From Lentimicrobiaceae bacterium (GTDB lineage Bacteria > Bacteroidota > Bacteroidia > Bacteroidales > F082), in the NCBI GenBank assembly GCA_015061335.1, contig SUWT01000022.1:1-34582 (forward strand): DNA of 34,582 nt. The letters run 5' to 3'. Shown piece by piece: positions 5,728 to 14,442 of this stretch (positions are counted from its first letter, which is position 1; every line of letters begins with the position of its first letter). The position numbers were made by a program, and so were the translations under genes. Below the pieces are notes generated by a model. The model made no database searches and was not told the DNA's origin. It saw only the letters and a list, made by a program, of their open reading frames with translations.

Positions 5728-7554
5728 TTAGTTAAAAGATTGTAAGTCCGTCAGTCTCTTATAAACCCCATTTTTAGATATAAGTTCGTCATGTTTGCCT
5801 TGTTCGACAATATTTCCTTTTGCCAAGACAACTATTTCGTCAGCATTTTGAATTGTTGAGAGTCTGTGTGCTATAACGACAGAAGTTCTGTTACTCATAA
5901 CCTTAGCAAGAGCATCCTGTACAAGTTTCTCAGATTCAGTATCCAACGATGACGTAGCTTCATCGAGAATCAAAATAGGAGGATTTTTAAGTACGGCACG
6001 AGCGATACTGAGGCGTTGTCTCTGTCCTCCTGAGAGGTTCATTCCTCTGTCACCGATAAAAGTATCATAACCATTCTCAAGTTCCATGATAAAGTCGTGA
6101 GCATTAGCAACTTTAGCAGCTTCGACGACTTCTTCACGAGTAGCGTTTTGCATGCCAAAGGCTATATTATTGTGTACAGTATCGTTAAACAATATACTTT
6201 CTTGGCTTACAATTCCCATCAGACCACGAAGATCATTGATCTTATAATCGCGGATATCGACATCATCAATTGTTATAGAGCCATTACACACGTCATAAAA
6301 ACGAGGCAACAGATCCACCATCGTTGATTTTCCTCCGCCACTTTCCCCTACCAATGCTATCATTTTTCCTTTTTCTATAGTAAGGTTAATATCCTTTAAC
6401 ACATCGTCTTTACCATAGCGGAAATACACATTATTATATTTGATAGAATTAGCAAATTCATTAATACTTAATGCGTTATCTTTTTGCATAATAACTTCGT
6501 CAGCATCAAGAATTTCAAATATTCTTTCAGCAGAAGCCATACCTTTTTGTAGGTTATAGAATCCATGAGAAAACGATTTTGCAGGTGGAATTATCTGCGA
6601 GAACACGACAATATAAGCGATGAAATTAGCAGCGGTTATAGTTGCATCACCTGAAAGAATAAGTGTAGAGCCGAACCATAACACAATGGAAATCACTATT
6701 GCAGAAAGCAGTTCGCTCATCGGAGAACTGAGATCTCTTTTTCTGTGAACGAATCGTAATAATTTAGAATAACCTTCATTCTGCTCAGCGAATTTCTCAT
6801 TTGTATAATCTATTGCATTGAATGCCTTTATGATACGTAAGCCGGAGATTGTTTCTTCAATATTAGCGATCATATTTGCGAGACGGGTCTGACCCTCTTT
6901 AGAGTCTTTTTTAAGAGACTTTCCAATCTTACCGATAATAATTCCACCAATCGGCAAGACACAGAGAACGAATAAGGTAAGCTGCCAGCTAACACCAAGC
7001 ATATATGCAAAATACGCTATTATCGTAATCGGAGATTTGATGAAGATATCCAGATAATTCATAATAGACACTTCAATCTCTTGTAAATCAGTAGTTATTC
7101 TAGCGATGATATCTCCTTTTTTATGTTTACTATAAAAAGATAAAGGCAACACCAATATTTTATTATAAACTGCGGCTCTGAAATCCTTTATTGAATTAAC
7201 TCTAACAGATGCCATGTAGAAACTCGCCATATAAGTCGTTAAGTTTCTTAGGAAAAAGGCGAAGACTAAAAGAGCGCAAATGAATATCAATGCGACGGAT
7301 TGACCTTTTGCTATGATTATCGAACTGATATAATAATTCATCGTTTCGATAAGGGCATCTGAGCTTAAAGAAAATTCAGGTTTTACGGTAATCAAGTTAT
7401 TCGGGTTGAACAAAAGATTAAGAAAAGGAACCACCATTGAAAATGAGAACAATGAAAATATTGTCGAAAGAATCACAAAAACAATATTCAATGCCACGCT
7501 TCCCCAATAAGGCTTCACAAAACCAAGAACTCTATTGAACTTACTGATTTTCAT
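5728..7554 (-). CDS. ABC transporter, fused permease and ATPase, MsbA/lipid-exporter type
   Basis: 608 residues: a six-helix ABC type-1 transmembrane domain (about 1-330) followed by a nucleotide-binding domain with Walker A GESGGGKS, signature LSGGQRQRLSIARA, Walker B ILILDEATSSLD and H-loop IAHRLS. All motifs are intact, so a homodimeric exporter is expected in the inner membrane. Length and layout fit MsbA-like lipid or drug exporters. Its stop is 1 nt from the start of the 5-alpha-reductase gene. That may mean only shared transcription, but export of a hydrophobic steroid product is a testable alternative. A hairpin at 7571-7594 separates it from purB upstream. Confidence 0.9.
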   Translation of the reverse strand: MKISKFNRVLGFVKPYWGSVALNIVFVILSTIFSLFSFSMVVPFLNLLFNPNNLITVKPEFSLSSDALIETMNYYISSIIIAKGQSVALIFICALLVFAFFLRNLTTYMASFYMASVRVNSIKDFRAAVYNKILVLPLSFYSKHKKGDIIARITTDLQEIEVSIMNYLDIFIKSPITIIAYFAYMLGVSWQLTLFVLCVLPIGGIIIGKIGKSLKKDSKEGQTRLANMIANIEETISGLRIIKAFNAIDYTNEKFAEQNEGYSKLLRFVHRKRDLSSPMSELLSAIVISIVLWFGSTLILSGDATITAANFIAYIVVFSQIIPPAKSFSHGFYNLQKGMASAERIFEILDADEVIMQKDNALSINEFANSIKYNNVYFRYGKDDVLKDINLTIEKGKMIALVGESGGGKSTMVDLLPRFYDVCNGSITIDDVDIRDYKINDLRGLMGIVSQESILFNDTVHNNIAFGMQNATREEVVEAAKVANAHDFIMELENGYDTFIGDRGMNLSGGQRQRLSIARAVLKNPPILILDEATSSLDTESEKLVQDALAKVMSNRTSVVIAHRLSTIQNADEIVVLAKGNIVEQGKHDELISKNGVYKRLTDLQSFN

Positions 7555-7570
7555 CTAATAAAAATTTAAA

Positions 7571-7594
7571 AGGGGAATCTTTTACAGTTCCCCT
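7571..7594 (-). terminator. Possible intrinsic terminator after purB
   Basis: AGGGGAA at 7571-7577 pairs with TTCCCCT at 7588-7594 around a 10-nt loop; on the minus strand it is followed by TTTAAATTTTT. It lies between the purB stop and the ABC transporter start. The U-tract is interrupted, so termination may be partial. Confidence 0.5.
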
Positions 7595-7615
7595 ATTATG
7601 TTAAAATAATTTAAA

Positions 7616-8965
7616 TTAAAAACTATAGCCTGTATAATTTTCAGGTGTGATGACATGCATTTCGGCTTTAACCTCATCACTTACTGGCAATTCATCGATA
7701 AATCTATCTATAGACTCGCGTGTAACTTTCTCATTAGTACGGGTTAATCCTTTCAGCAATTCGTATGCGCCCTCAACTTCCTCACGACGAAGTATTGTCT
7801 GTATCGCTTCTGCCACGACTGCATAATTATTCAACAAGTCGGCACTGAGTTTTTCTTCGTTAAGGATAAGTTTATCAAGACCTTTAAGCAATGAAGAAAT
7901 AGCTATCATGGTATGAGCCAAAGGCACGCCGACGTTTCTTGTAACAGTAGAATCCGTCAAATCACGTTGCATACGGCTGATTGGAAGTTTTGCGCTGAGA
8001 TGTTCGAAGATAGCGTTGGCGAGACCGAGGTTGCCTTCAGCATTTTCAAAGTCGATAGGATTTACCTTATGAGGCATAGCTGAAGAACCGACTTCACCGG
8101 CTTTAATCTTTTGTTTAAAATATTCCATCGAAACATACTGCCAGACATCACGTGCAAGGTCAATTAAAATAGTATTGATACGTTTTACGGCATCGAAATA
8201 AGCGGACATGAAATCGTAATGCTCTATCTGTGTAGTAGTTTGCAATCTTGTAAGACCGAGATTATTATTGATAAAAGCATTAGCAAAATTTTTCCACTCA
8301 ATATGAGGATAAGCTATTTTATGAGCGTTCATATTACCTGTCGCTCCGCCGAATTTAGCACAGAATGGAATGTTTTTCAAATTATTGATTTGATTGTCGA
8401 TACGTTCTACAAAAACGTATATTTCTTTCCCGAGATGAGTCGGACTTGCCGGTTGTCCGTGTGTATGAGCCAACATCGGGACTTCTTTCCATTCTTCCGC
8501 CATGGCAAAGAGCTTATCTCTAAGTTCTTGCATTGCAGGCAGATATATATTAACATTAGCATCTCTTAAAGTTAGAGGAACTGCAACATTATTAATATCT
8601 TGGGAAGTCAAGCCAAAGTGAATGAATTCCTTAAATCTCTTAAGATCCAACTCATCAAAACGACGTTTCAAGAAGTATTCAACAGCTTTAACATCGTGAT
8701 TTGTAACCTTTTCTATATCTTTTATCTCCTGAGCATTCTCTATTGTAAAATTTTCATAAACAGAACGCAACGTAGAGAAATATTTATGATCAAATTCAAG
8801 CAATTGAGGTAAAGGAAGCTCACATAATGCTATAAAATATTCAACCTCAACTTTAACACGATAACGTATTAACGCAAATTCTGAAAAATATTCATCAAGA
8901 CCCGAAGTCTTTGAACGATATCTACCATCGACAGGAGAAATCGCTGTAAGTGGAAATAATGTCAT
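7616..8965 (-). CDS. purB: Adenylosuccinate lyase
   Basis: 449 residues. It catalyses two fumarate-releasing steps: adenylosuccinate to AMP and SAICAR to AICAR in purine synthesis. The fumarase/aspartase superfamily signature GSSAMPHKVNPIDFENAEGN is intact, with the TAISPVDGRY N-terminus, HTHGQPASPT and FGLTSQDINNVA substrate blocks typical of the E. coli-type PurB. I take the ATG at 8965 (MTLFPLTAISP) rather than the in-frame ATG at 8989, because a -7 promoter box at 8987-8994 would put the transcription start inside the longer version. Housekeeping gene; followed by a possible terminator. Confidence 0.95.
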   Translation of the reverse strand: MTLFPLTAISPVDGRYRSKTSGLDEYFSEFALIRYRVKVEVEYFIALCELPLPQLLEFDHKYFSTLRSVYENFTIENAQEIKDIEKVTNHDVKAVEYFLKRRFDELDLKRFKEFIHFGLTSQDINNVAVPLTLRDANVNIYLPAMQELRDKLFAMAEEWKEVPMLAHTHGQPASPTHLGKEIYVFVERIDNQINNLKNIPFCAKFGGATGNMNAHKIAYPHIEWKNFANAFINNNLGLTRLQTTTQIEHYDFMSAYFDAVKRINTILIDLARDVWQYVSMEYFKQKIKAGEVGSSAMPHKVNPIDFENAEGNLGLANAIFEHLSAKLPISRMQRDLTDSTVTRNVGVPLAHTMIAISSLLKGLDKLILNEEKLSADLLNNYAVVAEAIQTILRREEVEGAYELLKGLTRTNEKVTRESIDRFIDELPVSDEVKAEMHVITPENYTGYSF

Positions 8966-8986
8966 AACTTTAATTATTATTAAACG

Positions 8987-8994
8987 CAAAAGTA
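8987..8994 (-). promoter_or_regulatory. -7 promoter box for purB
   Basis: Reads TACTTTTG on the minus strand, matching the Bacteroidota -7 consensus TAnnTTTG, 21 nt upstream of the chosen purB start. No clear -33 TTTG is present at the right spacing. Confidence 0.5.
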
Positions 8995-9069
8995 ATAAAT
9001 AATTATGAATTATGAATTATTTTAGCACTTATAAAATTTTTTTTATCAAGATAACAGATATTTCAACTT

Positions 9070-9510
9070 TTAATCAATTATACTGCTGCTATATAATCTT
9101 ATATCTGTAACATCAAATTTACAAAAATCAATTTTAGAAAGGCTCAATTCCATTATTTCATGATTTACAGAACTTTTTTTGGATAGTATCAGAATATGTT
9201 TGTATTTCATATCTGATATGATTAATATATCATTTTCTTTATCGTGTAATAGCAATCTAAACGTTTTCAGGAAACATCTATTTTTAATCATAAGAATAGT
9301 TTCTTCTTTCTTACTAATAATTTTCATTGAGAATTTCTTGATAATTTTGCTTCTATCGTAATTTATTCCGACAAATAACAAATCATAGTTATTCTCACAA
9401 CTAATTGATAAATAGAACAATGATTCAGAAAAATCATTTTTTAAATTAATTCTAGATCGTGCAATTTGATACCATTTCCCACTTAGATGGGAATTAAGAC
9501 AAGTTTCCAT
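9070..9510 (-). CDS. Divergent small lipocalin (Blc-like), apparently cytoplasmic
   Basis: 146 residues. LSGKWYQIARSRINLKND near residues 9-26 matches the first lipocalin block (GxWYEIAR...F) of bacterial Blc-type lipocalins. The second half also follows the family order: a Y-KHILILSKKSSVNHE stretch corresponds to Blc YLWILSRTP-IS-E, and a late D/F-x-V segment corresponds to GFDVSKFIWV. Blc lipocalins bind fatty acids or lysophospholipids. Unlike Blc, this protein has no signal peptide or lipobox, and much of its middle is poorly conserved. It is monocistronic, with AT-rich DNA on both sides. Identification rests on motif reading only. Confidence 0.6.
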   Translation of the reverse strand: METCLNSHLSGKWYQIARSRINLKNDFSESLFYLSISCENNYDLLFVGINYDRSKIIKKFSMKIISKKEETILMIKNRCFLKTFRLLLHDKENDILIISDMKYKHILILSKKSSVNHEIMELSLSKIDFCKFDVTDIRLYSSSIID

Positions 9511-9900
9511 AACAATAATATTTTGATGTTAATGAATATCAATCCAATTATATAGAATCCGATATGAAAATAAAAAAAAGACAACTTCGGTATGATCTAT
9601 ACCTTTTTTTGTTTCATGACACAAAGGTAATATGATTTAAAATCAAAAGTCAAGTAAATGAGGTAAAATTTTCATCATTTTAAGATTTTTTAACATCTAA
9701 TCAGTAAAAAGACTCAAATATCGTTAATTTAAATTAACAAAATATCATAATATGTTATAGAAACAATTATAAATTCCCATTTGAAATAAACTTTGACAAC
9801 AATAACAAAGAAAAAAGTCCGGTGTAACACCGAACTTCCTATGGATATAATGTATATTGATTTGTCTCAACTTTTGGAGTCAGATCAAAGTATTATGAAA
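9511..9900. other. Gene-free AT-rich interval
   Basis: This 390-bp gap contains the terminator at 9811-9837 and a weak hairpin GGTAT/ATACC at 9589-9603 flanked by an A-run and a T-run, which could act as a second terminator in either direction. On the minus strand the promoter of the lipocalin gene must lie in its left part. I see no gene or structured RNA otherwise. Confidence 0.6.
9811..9837 (-). terminator. Intrinsic terminator of the BlaI/M56 operon
   Basis: A 10-bp stem with one mismatch (AAGTCCGGTG at 9815-9824, CACCGAACTT at 9828-9837) and a 3-nt loop is followed on the minus strand by a run of T (9811-9816 complement). It lies 64 nt after the stop of the M56/TonB gene. Confidence 0.8.
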
Positions 9901-11406
9901 TTATTTCTCTGAATCATTAAGTTTGAAAATGAATGGAACTGTAAAACGGCATCTCACTGCTTCGCCGTTTTGTGTTCCCGCTTGCCATTTCGGCATTGAG
10001 GAAACAACTCTAACTGCCTCGGCATCACATTCTTTGTCGATACCTCTCATAACTTCGGCATTAGTGACGCTACCGTCTTTCTCAATGACAAAACTAACAA
10101 AAACTCGTCCTTCAATCTTGTTAGCCTTCGCCGATTCCGGATATTTGGTGTTTTCACTCAAATACTTCATCAACTCATTAGGTCCGCCCGGAAATTGAGG
10201 CATCGTCTCCGCTACATTGTAAATAGTATCACCATCTTGATTCATGTAAATATCCATGAAAGCGAATTTACCGGCAGCGACAACAATACCTTTCATTGTT
10301 GTTGAGGTATAACCTCCAAGTGTCGCCTTTAACTCGTAAGTTCCTGCAGGAATAGAAGTCATTTCATAACGACCATCTGTGCCAGTTCTGTCAGAAGCAA
10401 CTTCGGTACCGTTATTTTCCAACACTACTGTAACAGTTGAAATAGGTTTTCCTGTAGCTCTATCGACAACAGTTCCAGAGAGTTGTCCTTGTCCTTCAGA
10501 TTTCTCTACAGGAACTTGTTCTTTGCTAACATTACCTTCATCGTTAGATTTCGGATTATCACATTGTGTATTCAGCAAAATCAGCATCGCGAATACTGGA
10601 AGAGTCAGTAACAGTCTCATTACCATTCTCTTCGTCTTTTGTTTTTGAGTAATCATACTAATTCTTTTTTTGGTTAATAAAAAACTGAAATTATTGGCTA
10701 CCGTGTTAAAATTATCAGCCGTGCACTGCTGTAACAATAACATTATATAGTTCGATTTGTCGGTTTCATTCTCAACAGCTTCATTATCCGCTATATATTC
10801 ATGTACGTTCTGCAATTCTTTCTTCATTTTATAAATGAACGGATTGAACCATTGGAACGAAATCATAATTTCCATTAAGATTACATCTAAAGAATGATGA
10901 TTCTTCACATGACTCATCTCATGCTTTAAAATCAAAGGATTGTTAATTTCATCAGGTAAATAAATACAATTAAAAAATGAGAAAGGAATATGATTTTCTT
11001 CGGTATAAATTATCTTCACATTATCAATAATTTCAAACTTCTTTCCTTTCTTAATCTTATTGACTTTATAAATGTTAAAAATCATTTTCATAAAAGAAAA
11101 TATCACACCTACAATATATATGGCTGAAATTATCTGCAAAAATGAAAGTGAATTATTTTTAACATTATCCGCTTCAAGATTAATTTCATTATTGCTTAAA
11201 ATTTATACATTATCCATGATGAAAAAATATTCCGGCATTTGTCCTGAAATCTTTATCGAGATAAAAGGAAATACGAATGCGAAAACCGACATCGTCAGTA
11301 ATATTATGCGGCAGACGTTGAATCTGTTACATTTGCCGAACAATAATTTATATGTGTAATACAAAATTATTGTCGCTATGAATGTCAATAATACTTTTGT
11401 TAACAT
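9901..11406 (-). pseudogene. BlaR1-like M56 membrane metallopeptidase fused to carboxypeptidase-regulatory and TonB domains, interrupted by one in-frame stop
   Basis: A single frame runs from ATG at 11406 to 9901 (about 500 codons) with only one stop, TAA at 11203-11205, after codon 67. The first part holds two membrane segments of the BlaR1/MecR1 N-terminus. The continuation contains another membrane segment, the zinc site HEMSH with downstream HEYIADNEA, a fourth membrane segment ending LLNTQC, a carboxypeptidase regulatory-like beta domain (SGTVVDRATGKPIS) and a C-terminal TonB domain (PQFPGGPNELMKYL, then YPESAKANKIEGRV). Such proteins sense envelope signals and inactivate the BlaI repressor encoded 3 nt upstream. 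The stop would separate the sensor N-terminus from the protease unless the second part restarts at a weak TTG (11139). Sequencing error is a simple alternative. Confidence 0.75.
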
Positions 11407-11409
11407 AAC

Positions 11410-11787
11410 TTATTTGTTTATAGCGTTGTTAATCATTTTCTTAAGTTCCTCGAGCTGCTCGATGGTGAAATTCTCCTTTTTTGTAAAGGCAGACACCAAC
11501 TCAGTATAAGAATTGTTAAAATAATTTTTAACTAAACCGTTAAGATAATTGTGAGAATATTCCTCCTTAGATATGAGCGGATAATAACGATTCGCCTTGC
11601 AGAACGTCTCGTGACCGACAAATCCTTTCTTCTCCAAAATCCTGACTATCGTAAGTACCGTATTATAAGCAGGTTTCGGTTCCGAGAAGTTAGACATTAT
11701 CTCATTTGCGAAGCCCTTGCCTATTTTCCAAATCACCTGCATTACCTGTTCTTCCGCTTTCGTAAGCTCTCTGAAATTATTTTCCAT
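11410..11787 (-). CDS. BlaI/MecI-family transcriptional repressor
   Basis: 125 residues, the usual length. The winged-helix part (LTKAEEQVMQVIWKIGKGFANEI, then PAYNTVLTIVRILEKKGFV) matches BlaI/MecI, with the C-terminal dimerisation helices after residue 75. The family represses its own operon until the partner M56 protease causes its cleavage. It is followed 3 nt later by the M56 gene. A perfect inverted repeat overlaps the -33 region upstream (11844-11859) and is a likely operator. With the partner carrying a stop codon, the repressor may be permanently active. Confidence 0.92.
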   Translation of the reverse strand: MENNFRELTKAEEQVMQVIWKIGKGFANEIMSNFSEPKPAYNTVLTIVRILEKKGFVGHETFCKANRYYPLISKEEYSHNYLNGLVKNYFNNSYTELVSAFTKKENFTIEQLEELKKMINNAINK

Positions 11788-11814
11788 CGTGAAATATTTT
11801 TAAGTTTAACGATG

Positions 11815-11822
11815 CAAATATA
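11815..11822 (-). promoter_or_regulatory. -7 promoter box of the blaI-like operon
   Basis: TATATTTG on the minus strand, a full match to TAnnTTTG, 27 nt upstream of the repressor ATG. Confidence 0.6.
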
Positions 11823-11843
11823 CAATTTATTTTATAACTTCAT

Positions 11844-11859
11844 AACTAAATTTTTAGTT
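11844..11859. promoter_or_regulatory. Candidate BlaI-type operator
   Basis: Perfect 7-bp inverted repeat AACTAAA-TT-TTTAGTT. Size and layout resemble the BlaI/MecI operators (TACTACA-n2-TGTAGTA). It lies 21 bp upstream of the -7 box of the repressor operon, so repressor bound there would cover the -33 region. Confidence 0.55.
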
Positions 11860-11947
11860 TTGATAAAAAAATTTCATTATCTAAATATCAAAGTAAAAAT
11901 CTAAAAAAAAGATTCTATGACACATAATATGTATGTATTATTTTTCG

Positions 11948-11955
11948 TATATTCG
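11948..11955 (+). promoter_or_regulatory. Possible -7 promoter box for lpd
   Basis: TATATTCG, one base from TAnnTTTG, 56 nt before the lpd ATG. No clear -33 box was seen. Confidence 0.35.
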
Positions 11956-12011
11956 CAGTTCTGTAAATTTTCATTTTTAAACGATTTATATCAACTAAAA
12001 AACATATCATC

Positions 12012-13403
12012 ATGAATTACGACGTTATAGTAATAGGCAGTGGTCCTGGAGGTTACGTAGCTGCCATCAGAGCATCACAATTAGGTAAGAAAGTCGCTGT
12101 CGTTGAGAAATCAGAAATCGGCGGCACATGTCTTAACTGGGGTTGTATTCCTACGAAAGCCCTTTTGAAGAGTGCTCAGGTTTATACATATATGAAGCAT
12201 GCCGAGAACTACGGCATAAGTGTTGAAGGCGAAGTGAAAGCCGACATGGAAGCCGTTGTTCGTCGCAGTCGTGGCGTGGCAGAAGGCATGAGCAAAGGCG
12301 TTCAATATCTCTTCAAGAAAAATAACGTGGAACTTATCGCCGGTCTTGGCTCATTGACAGCCGACAAGAAGGTGAAAGTCGTTGACGCAGAAGGCAACGA
12401 AGCAATTTACGAAGCAGAACATATCATCTTGGCAACAGGATGTAGAGTCCGTCAACTTCCGGCTCTCCCTATCGACGGTGAAAGAATCATCAGCTATCGT
12501 CAAGCTCTCGTCTTAGATAAATTACCGGAGACAATGCTCGTTGTAGGTTCAGGCGCGATAGGTTCAGAATTCGCATTCTTCTTCACATCGATGGGCGTGA
12601 AAGTCACCTTGGTTGAGTTCATGCCTAACATACTTCCTGTTGAAGACGAAGAAGTTTCAAAACAAGTCGAGCGCTGCTTCAAGAAATTGAAGATGACGGT
12701 GATGACAGAATCATCAGTTACAAACGTTGACACCACAGGCGAGAAATGCGTCTGCACAATAGAAACAAAGAAAGGTACCAAAGTCGTTGAAGCCGACATC
12801 GTTCTCTCAGCAGTAGGCGTACAAACCAACTTAGAAAACATAGGATTGGAAGAACTCGGCATCGCAACAGAAAGAGGCAAGGTCATCGTTGACGATTATT
12901 ACAGAACAAATGTCGAAGGCGTCTATGCTATCGGCGACATCGTTCATGGTCCTGCATTGGCACATAAGGCATCACACGAAGCTATCATTTGCGTTGAAAA
13001 ATTCTGCGGATTAGAACCAGAGAAATTGAATTACAACAACATTCCAGGCTGTACATACATCACTCCAGAAGTAGCATCAGTAGGTTTGACAGAAGCAAAA
13101 GCCATCGCTGCTGGTTATGAAGTGAAAGTCGGCAAGTTCCCATTCACAGCATCGGGCAAGGCATCGGCAGCAGGCAACAAAGACGGTTTCATCAAGGTCG
13201 TCTTCAACGCCGCTAACGACGAATGGTTAGGTTGTCATATGGTAGGCGACAACGTGACAGAGATGGTTGCCACAGCGGTCCTCGGACGTGAGTTAGGCGC
13301 AAAAGGTCGCGACATCATCAATACCATCTTCCCTCACCCGACAATGTCGGAAGCCATGATGGAAGCAGCCGCTGCAGCACACGGCGAAGTGGTACACCTT
13401 TAG
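12012..13403 (+). CDS. lpdA: Dihydrolipoyl dehydrogenase
   Basis: 463 residues, full length. FAD-binding GSGPGGYVAA at residues 8-17, the redox-active disulfide GGTCLNWGCIPTK (Cys about 39 and 44), the NAD-binding GSGAIGSEFA at about 179-188, the second FAD motif (GVYAIGDIVHGPALAH) and the catalytic His-Glu pair in FPHPTMSE are all present. It reoxidises dihydrolipoamide of 2-oxoacid dehydrogenases or the glycine cleavage system. No E1/E2 or gcv genes are adjacent, so its complex partner must be encoded elsewhere. Codon use is that of a well expressed gene. Monocistronic, followed by a repeat array. Confidence 0.95.
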   Translation: MNYDVIVIGSGPGGYVAAIRASQLGKKVAVVEKSEIGGTCLNWGCIPTKALLKSAQVYTYMKHAENYGISVEGEVKADMEAVVRRSRGVAEGMSKGVQYLFKKNNVELIAGLGSLTADKKVKVVDAEGNEAIYEAEHIILATGCRVRQLPALPIDGERIISYRQALVLDKLPETMLVVGSGAIGSEFAFFFTSMGVKVTLVEFMPNILPVEDEEVSKQVERCFKKLKMTVMTESSVTNVDTTGEKCVCTIETKKGTKVVEADIVLSAVGVQTNLENIGLEELGIATERGKVIVDDYYRTNVEGVYAIGDIVHGPALAHKASHEAIICVEKFCGLEPEKLNYNNIPGCTYITPEVASVGLTEAKAIAAGYEVKVGKFPFTASGKASAAGNKDGFIKVVFNAANDEWLGCHMVGDNVTEMVATAVLGRELGAKGRDIINTIFPHPTMSEAMMEAAAAAHGEVVHL

Positions 13404-13406
13404 TAA

Positions 13407-13890
13407 AGTGTAGAGTTGAGAGTTAATAGTTTAGAGTAGTTGAGAGTTGAAAGTTGAGATTTGAGAGTTGAAAGTTGTTAGTTTAAAGTGTAATGTACTT
13501 AACATTCAAAACTATTATAAACTTACAACTTTATAACTATGAACTCTAAAACTACTCTAAACTCTAAACATTAAACTATAAACTAAAATTAGTGTAAAGT
13601 TGAGAGTTGTTAGTTTAAAGTGTATTGTACTTAACATTCAAAACCATTATAAACATACAACTTTTAACTCTAAACTCTAAAACTACTCTAAACTCTAAAC
13701 ATTAAACTATAAACTAAAAATAAGTGTAGAGTTGAGAGTTAATAGTTTAGAGTAGTTGAAAGTTGAAAGTTGAGAGTTGTTAGTTTAAAGTGTAATGTAC
13801 TTAACATTCAAAATATTATAAACTTACAACTTTTAACTCTAAACTCTAAAACTACTCTAAACTCTAAACATTAAACTATAAACTAAAAAG
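13407..13890. repeat. Tandem array of three hairpin-forming repeat units
   Basis: Three related units begin with AGTGTA(G/A)AGTTGAG at 13407, 13591 and 13723 (184, 132 and 168 bp). Each unit is nearly self-complementary. In unit 3, AGTTTAGAGTAGTT (13744-13757) pairs perfectly with 13850-13863, AGTTGTTAGTTT (13775-13786) with 13820-13831 (one mismatch), and AATGT with ACATT at the tip. Unit 2 lacks the outer 5' arm. Within the arms a 7-base motif (GTTGAGA/GTTGAAA) is itself tandemly repeated. The array fills the whole gap between lpd and rfbC and its last unit abuts the rfbC start codon. No gene is present. Confidence 0.85.
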
Positions 13891-14442
13891 ATGGAAATAA
13901 TTAAAACTTCGATAGAAGGTCTTTTGATAATAAAACCTGATGTCTTCAAAGATGAGAGAGGATACTTCTTTGAATCATATAACAAGGAACGTTTTACAAA
14001 GGAAGGACTTGTGATGAATTTCGTTCAAGATAACGAGTCGAAGTCTAGCAAAGGTGTTCTTAGAGGATTACATTTTCAGAAGCCTCCGTTTGCGCAAGGA
14101 AAACTTGTAAGAGTGGTGAAAGGTTCTGTTATGGATGTCGCTGTCGATTTACGAAAGAATTCTCCTACATACGGCAAATGGGAGTCACGCATTCTCAGCG
14201 AAGACAACAAAGAGATGTTCTGGATTCCGGAAGGTTTTGCACATGGATTCATAACATTGGAAGATGATACCATCTTCACATATAAATGTACAAATATTTA
14301 TAATAAAGATTCTGAAGGCAGTCTTAGATGGAACGATCCTGACATTAATATCGAATGGAATATTAAGGAGCCCATCTTATCGGAAAAGGACAAGACAGCT
14401 CCATTATTTAAAGATTTTGAGACACCTTATATTAATATATGA
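13891..14442 (+). CDS. rfbC: dTDP-4-dehydrorhamnose 3,5-epimerase
   Basis: 183 residues, full length for RmlC. It epimerises C3 and C5 of dTDP-4-keto-6-deoxyglucose on the way to dTDP-L-rhamnose for surface polysaccharide. The cupin core shows the catalytic His 61 in LRGLHFQ, K71 in QGKLVRV, the D-L-R-SPTYG block and Tyr 131 in FTYKC. The other rhamnose genes (rfbA, rfbB, rfbD) are not in the window. The ATG follows directly on the repeat array, and the stop overlaps the next gene by 4 nt, so it leads a tightly packed four-gene run. Confidence 0.93.
   Translation: MEIIKTSIEGLLIIKPDVFKDERGYFFESYNKERFTKEGLVMNFVQDNESKSSKGVLRGLHFQKPPFAQGKLVRVVKGSVMDVAVDLRKNSPTYGKWESRILSEDNKEMFWIPEGFAHGFITLEDDTIFTYKCTNIYNKDSEGSLRWNDPDINIEWNIKEPILSEKDKTAPLFKDFETPYINI

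Noticed and set aside
5728-7554. Naming the ABC transporter a steroid or bile-acid exporter
   Set aside because: The motifs only support an MsbA-type exporter; gene coupling alone is not evidence for a substrate.
8966-8989. Longer N-terminus for purB
   Set aside because: The extra eight residues do not fit the family start, and the -7 promoter box overlaps them.
13407-13890. CRISPR array
   Set aside because: The repeats are 130-180 bp, self-complementary and contiguous, without unique spacers of even length, and no cas genes are present.
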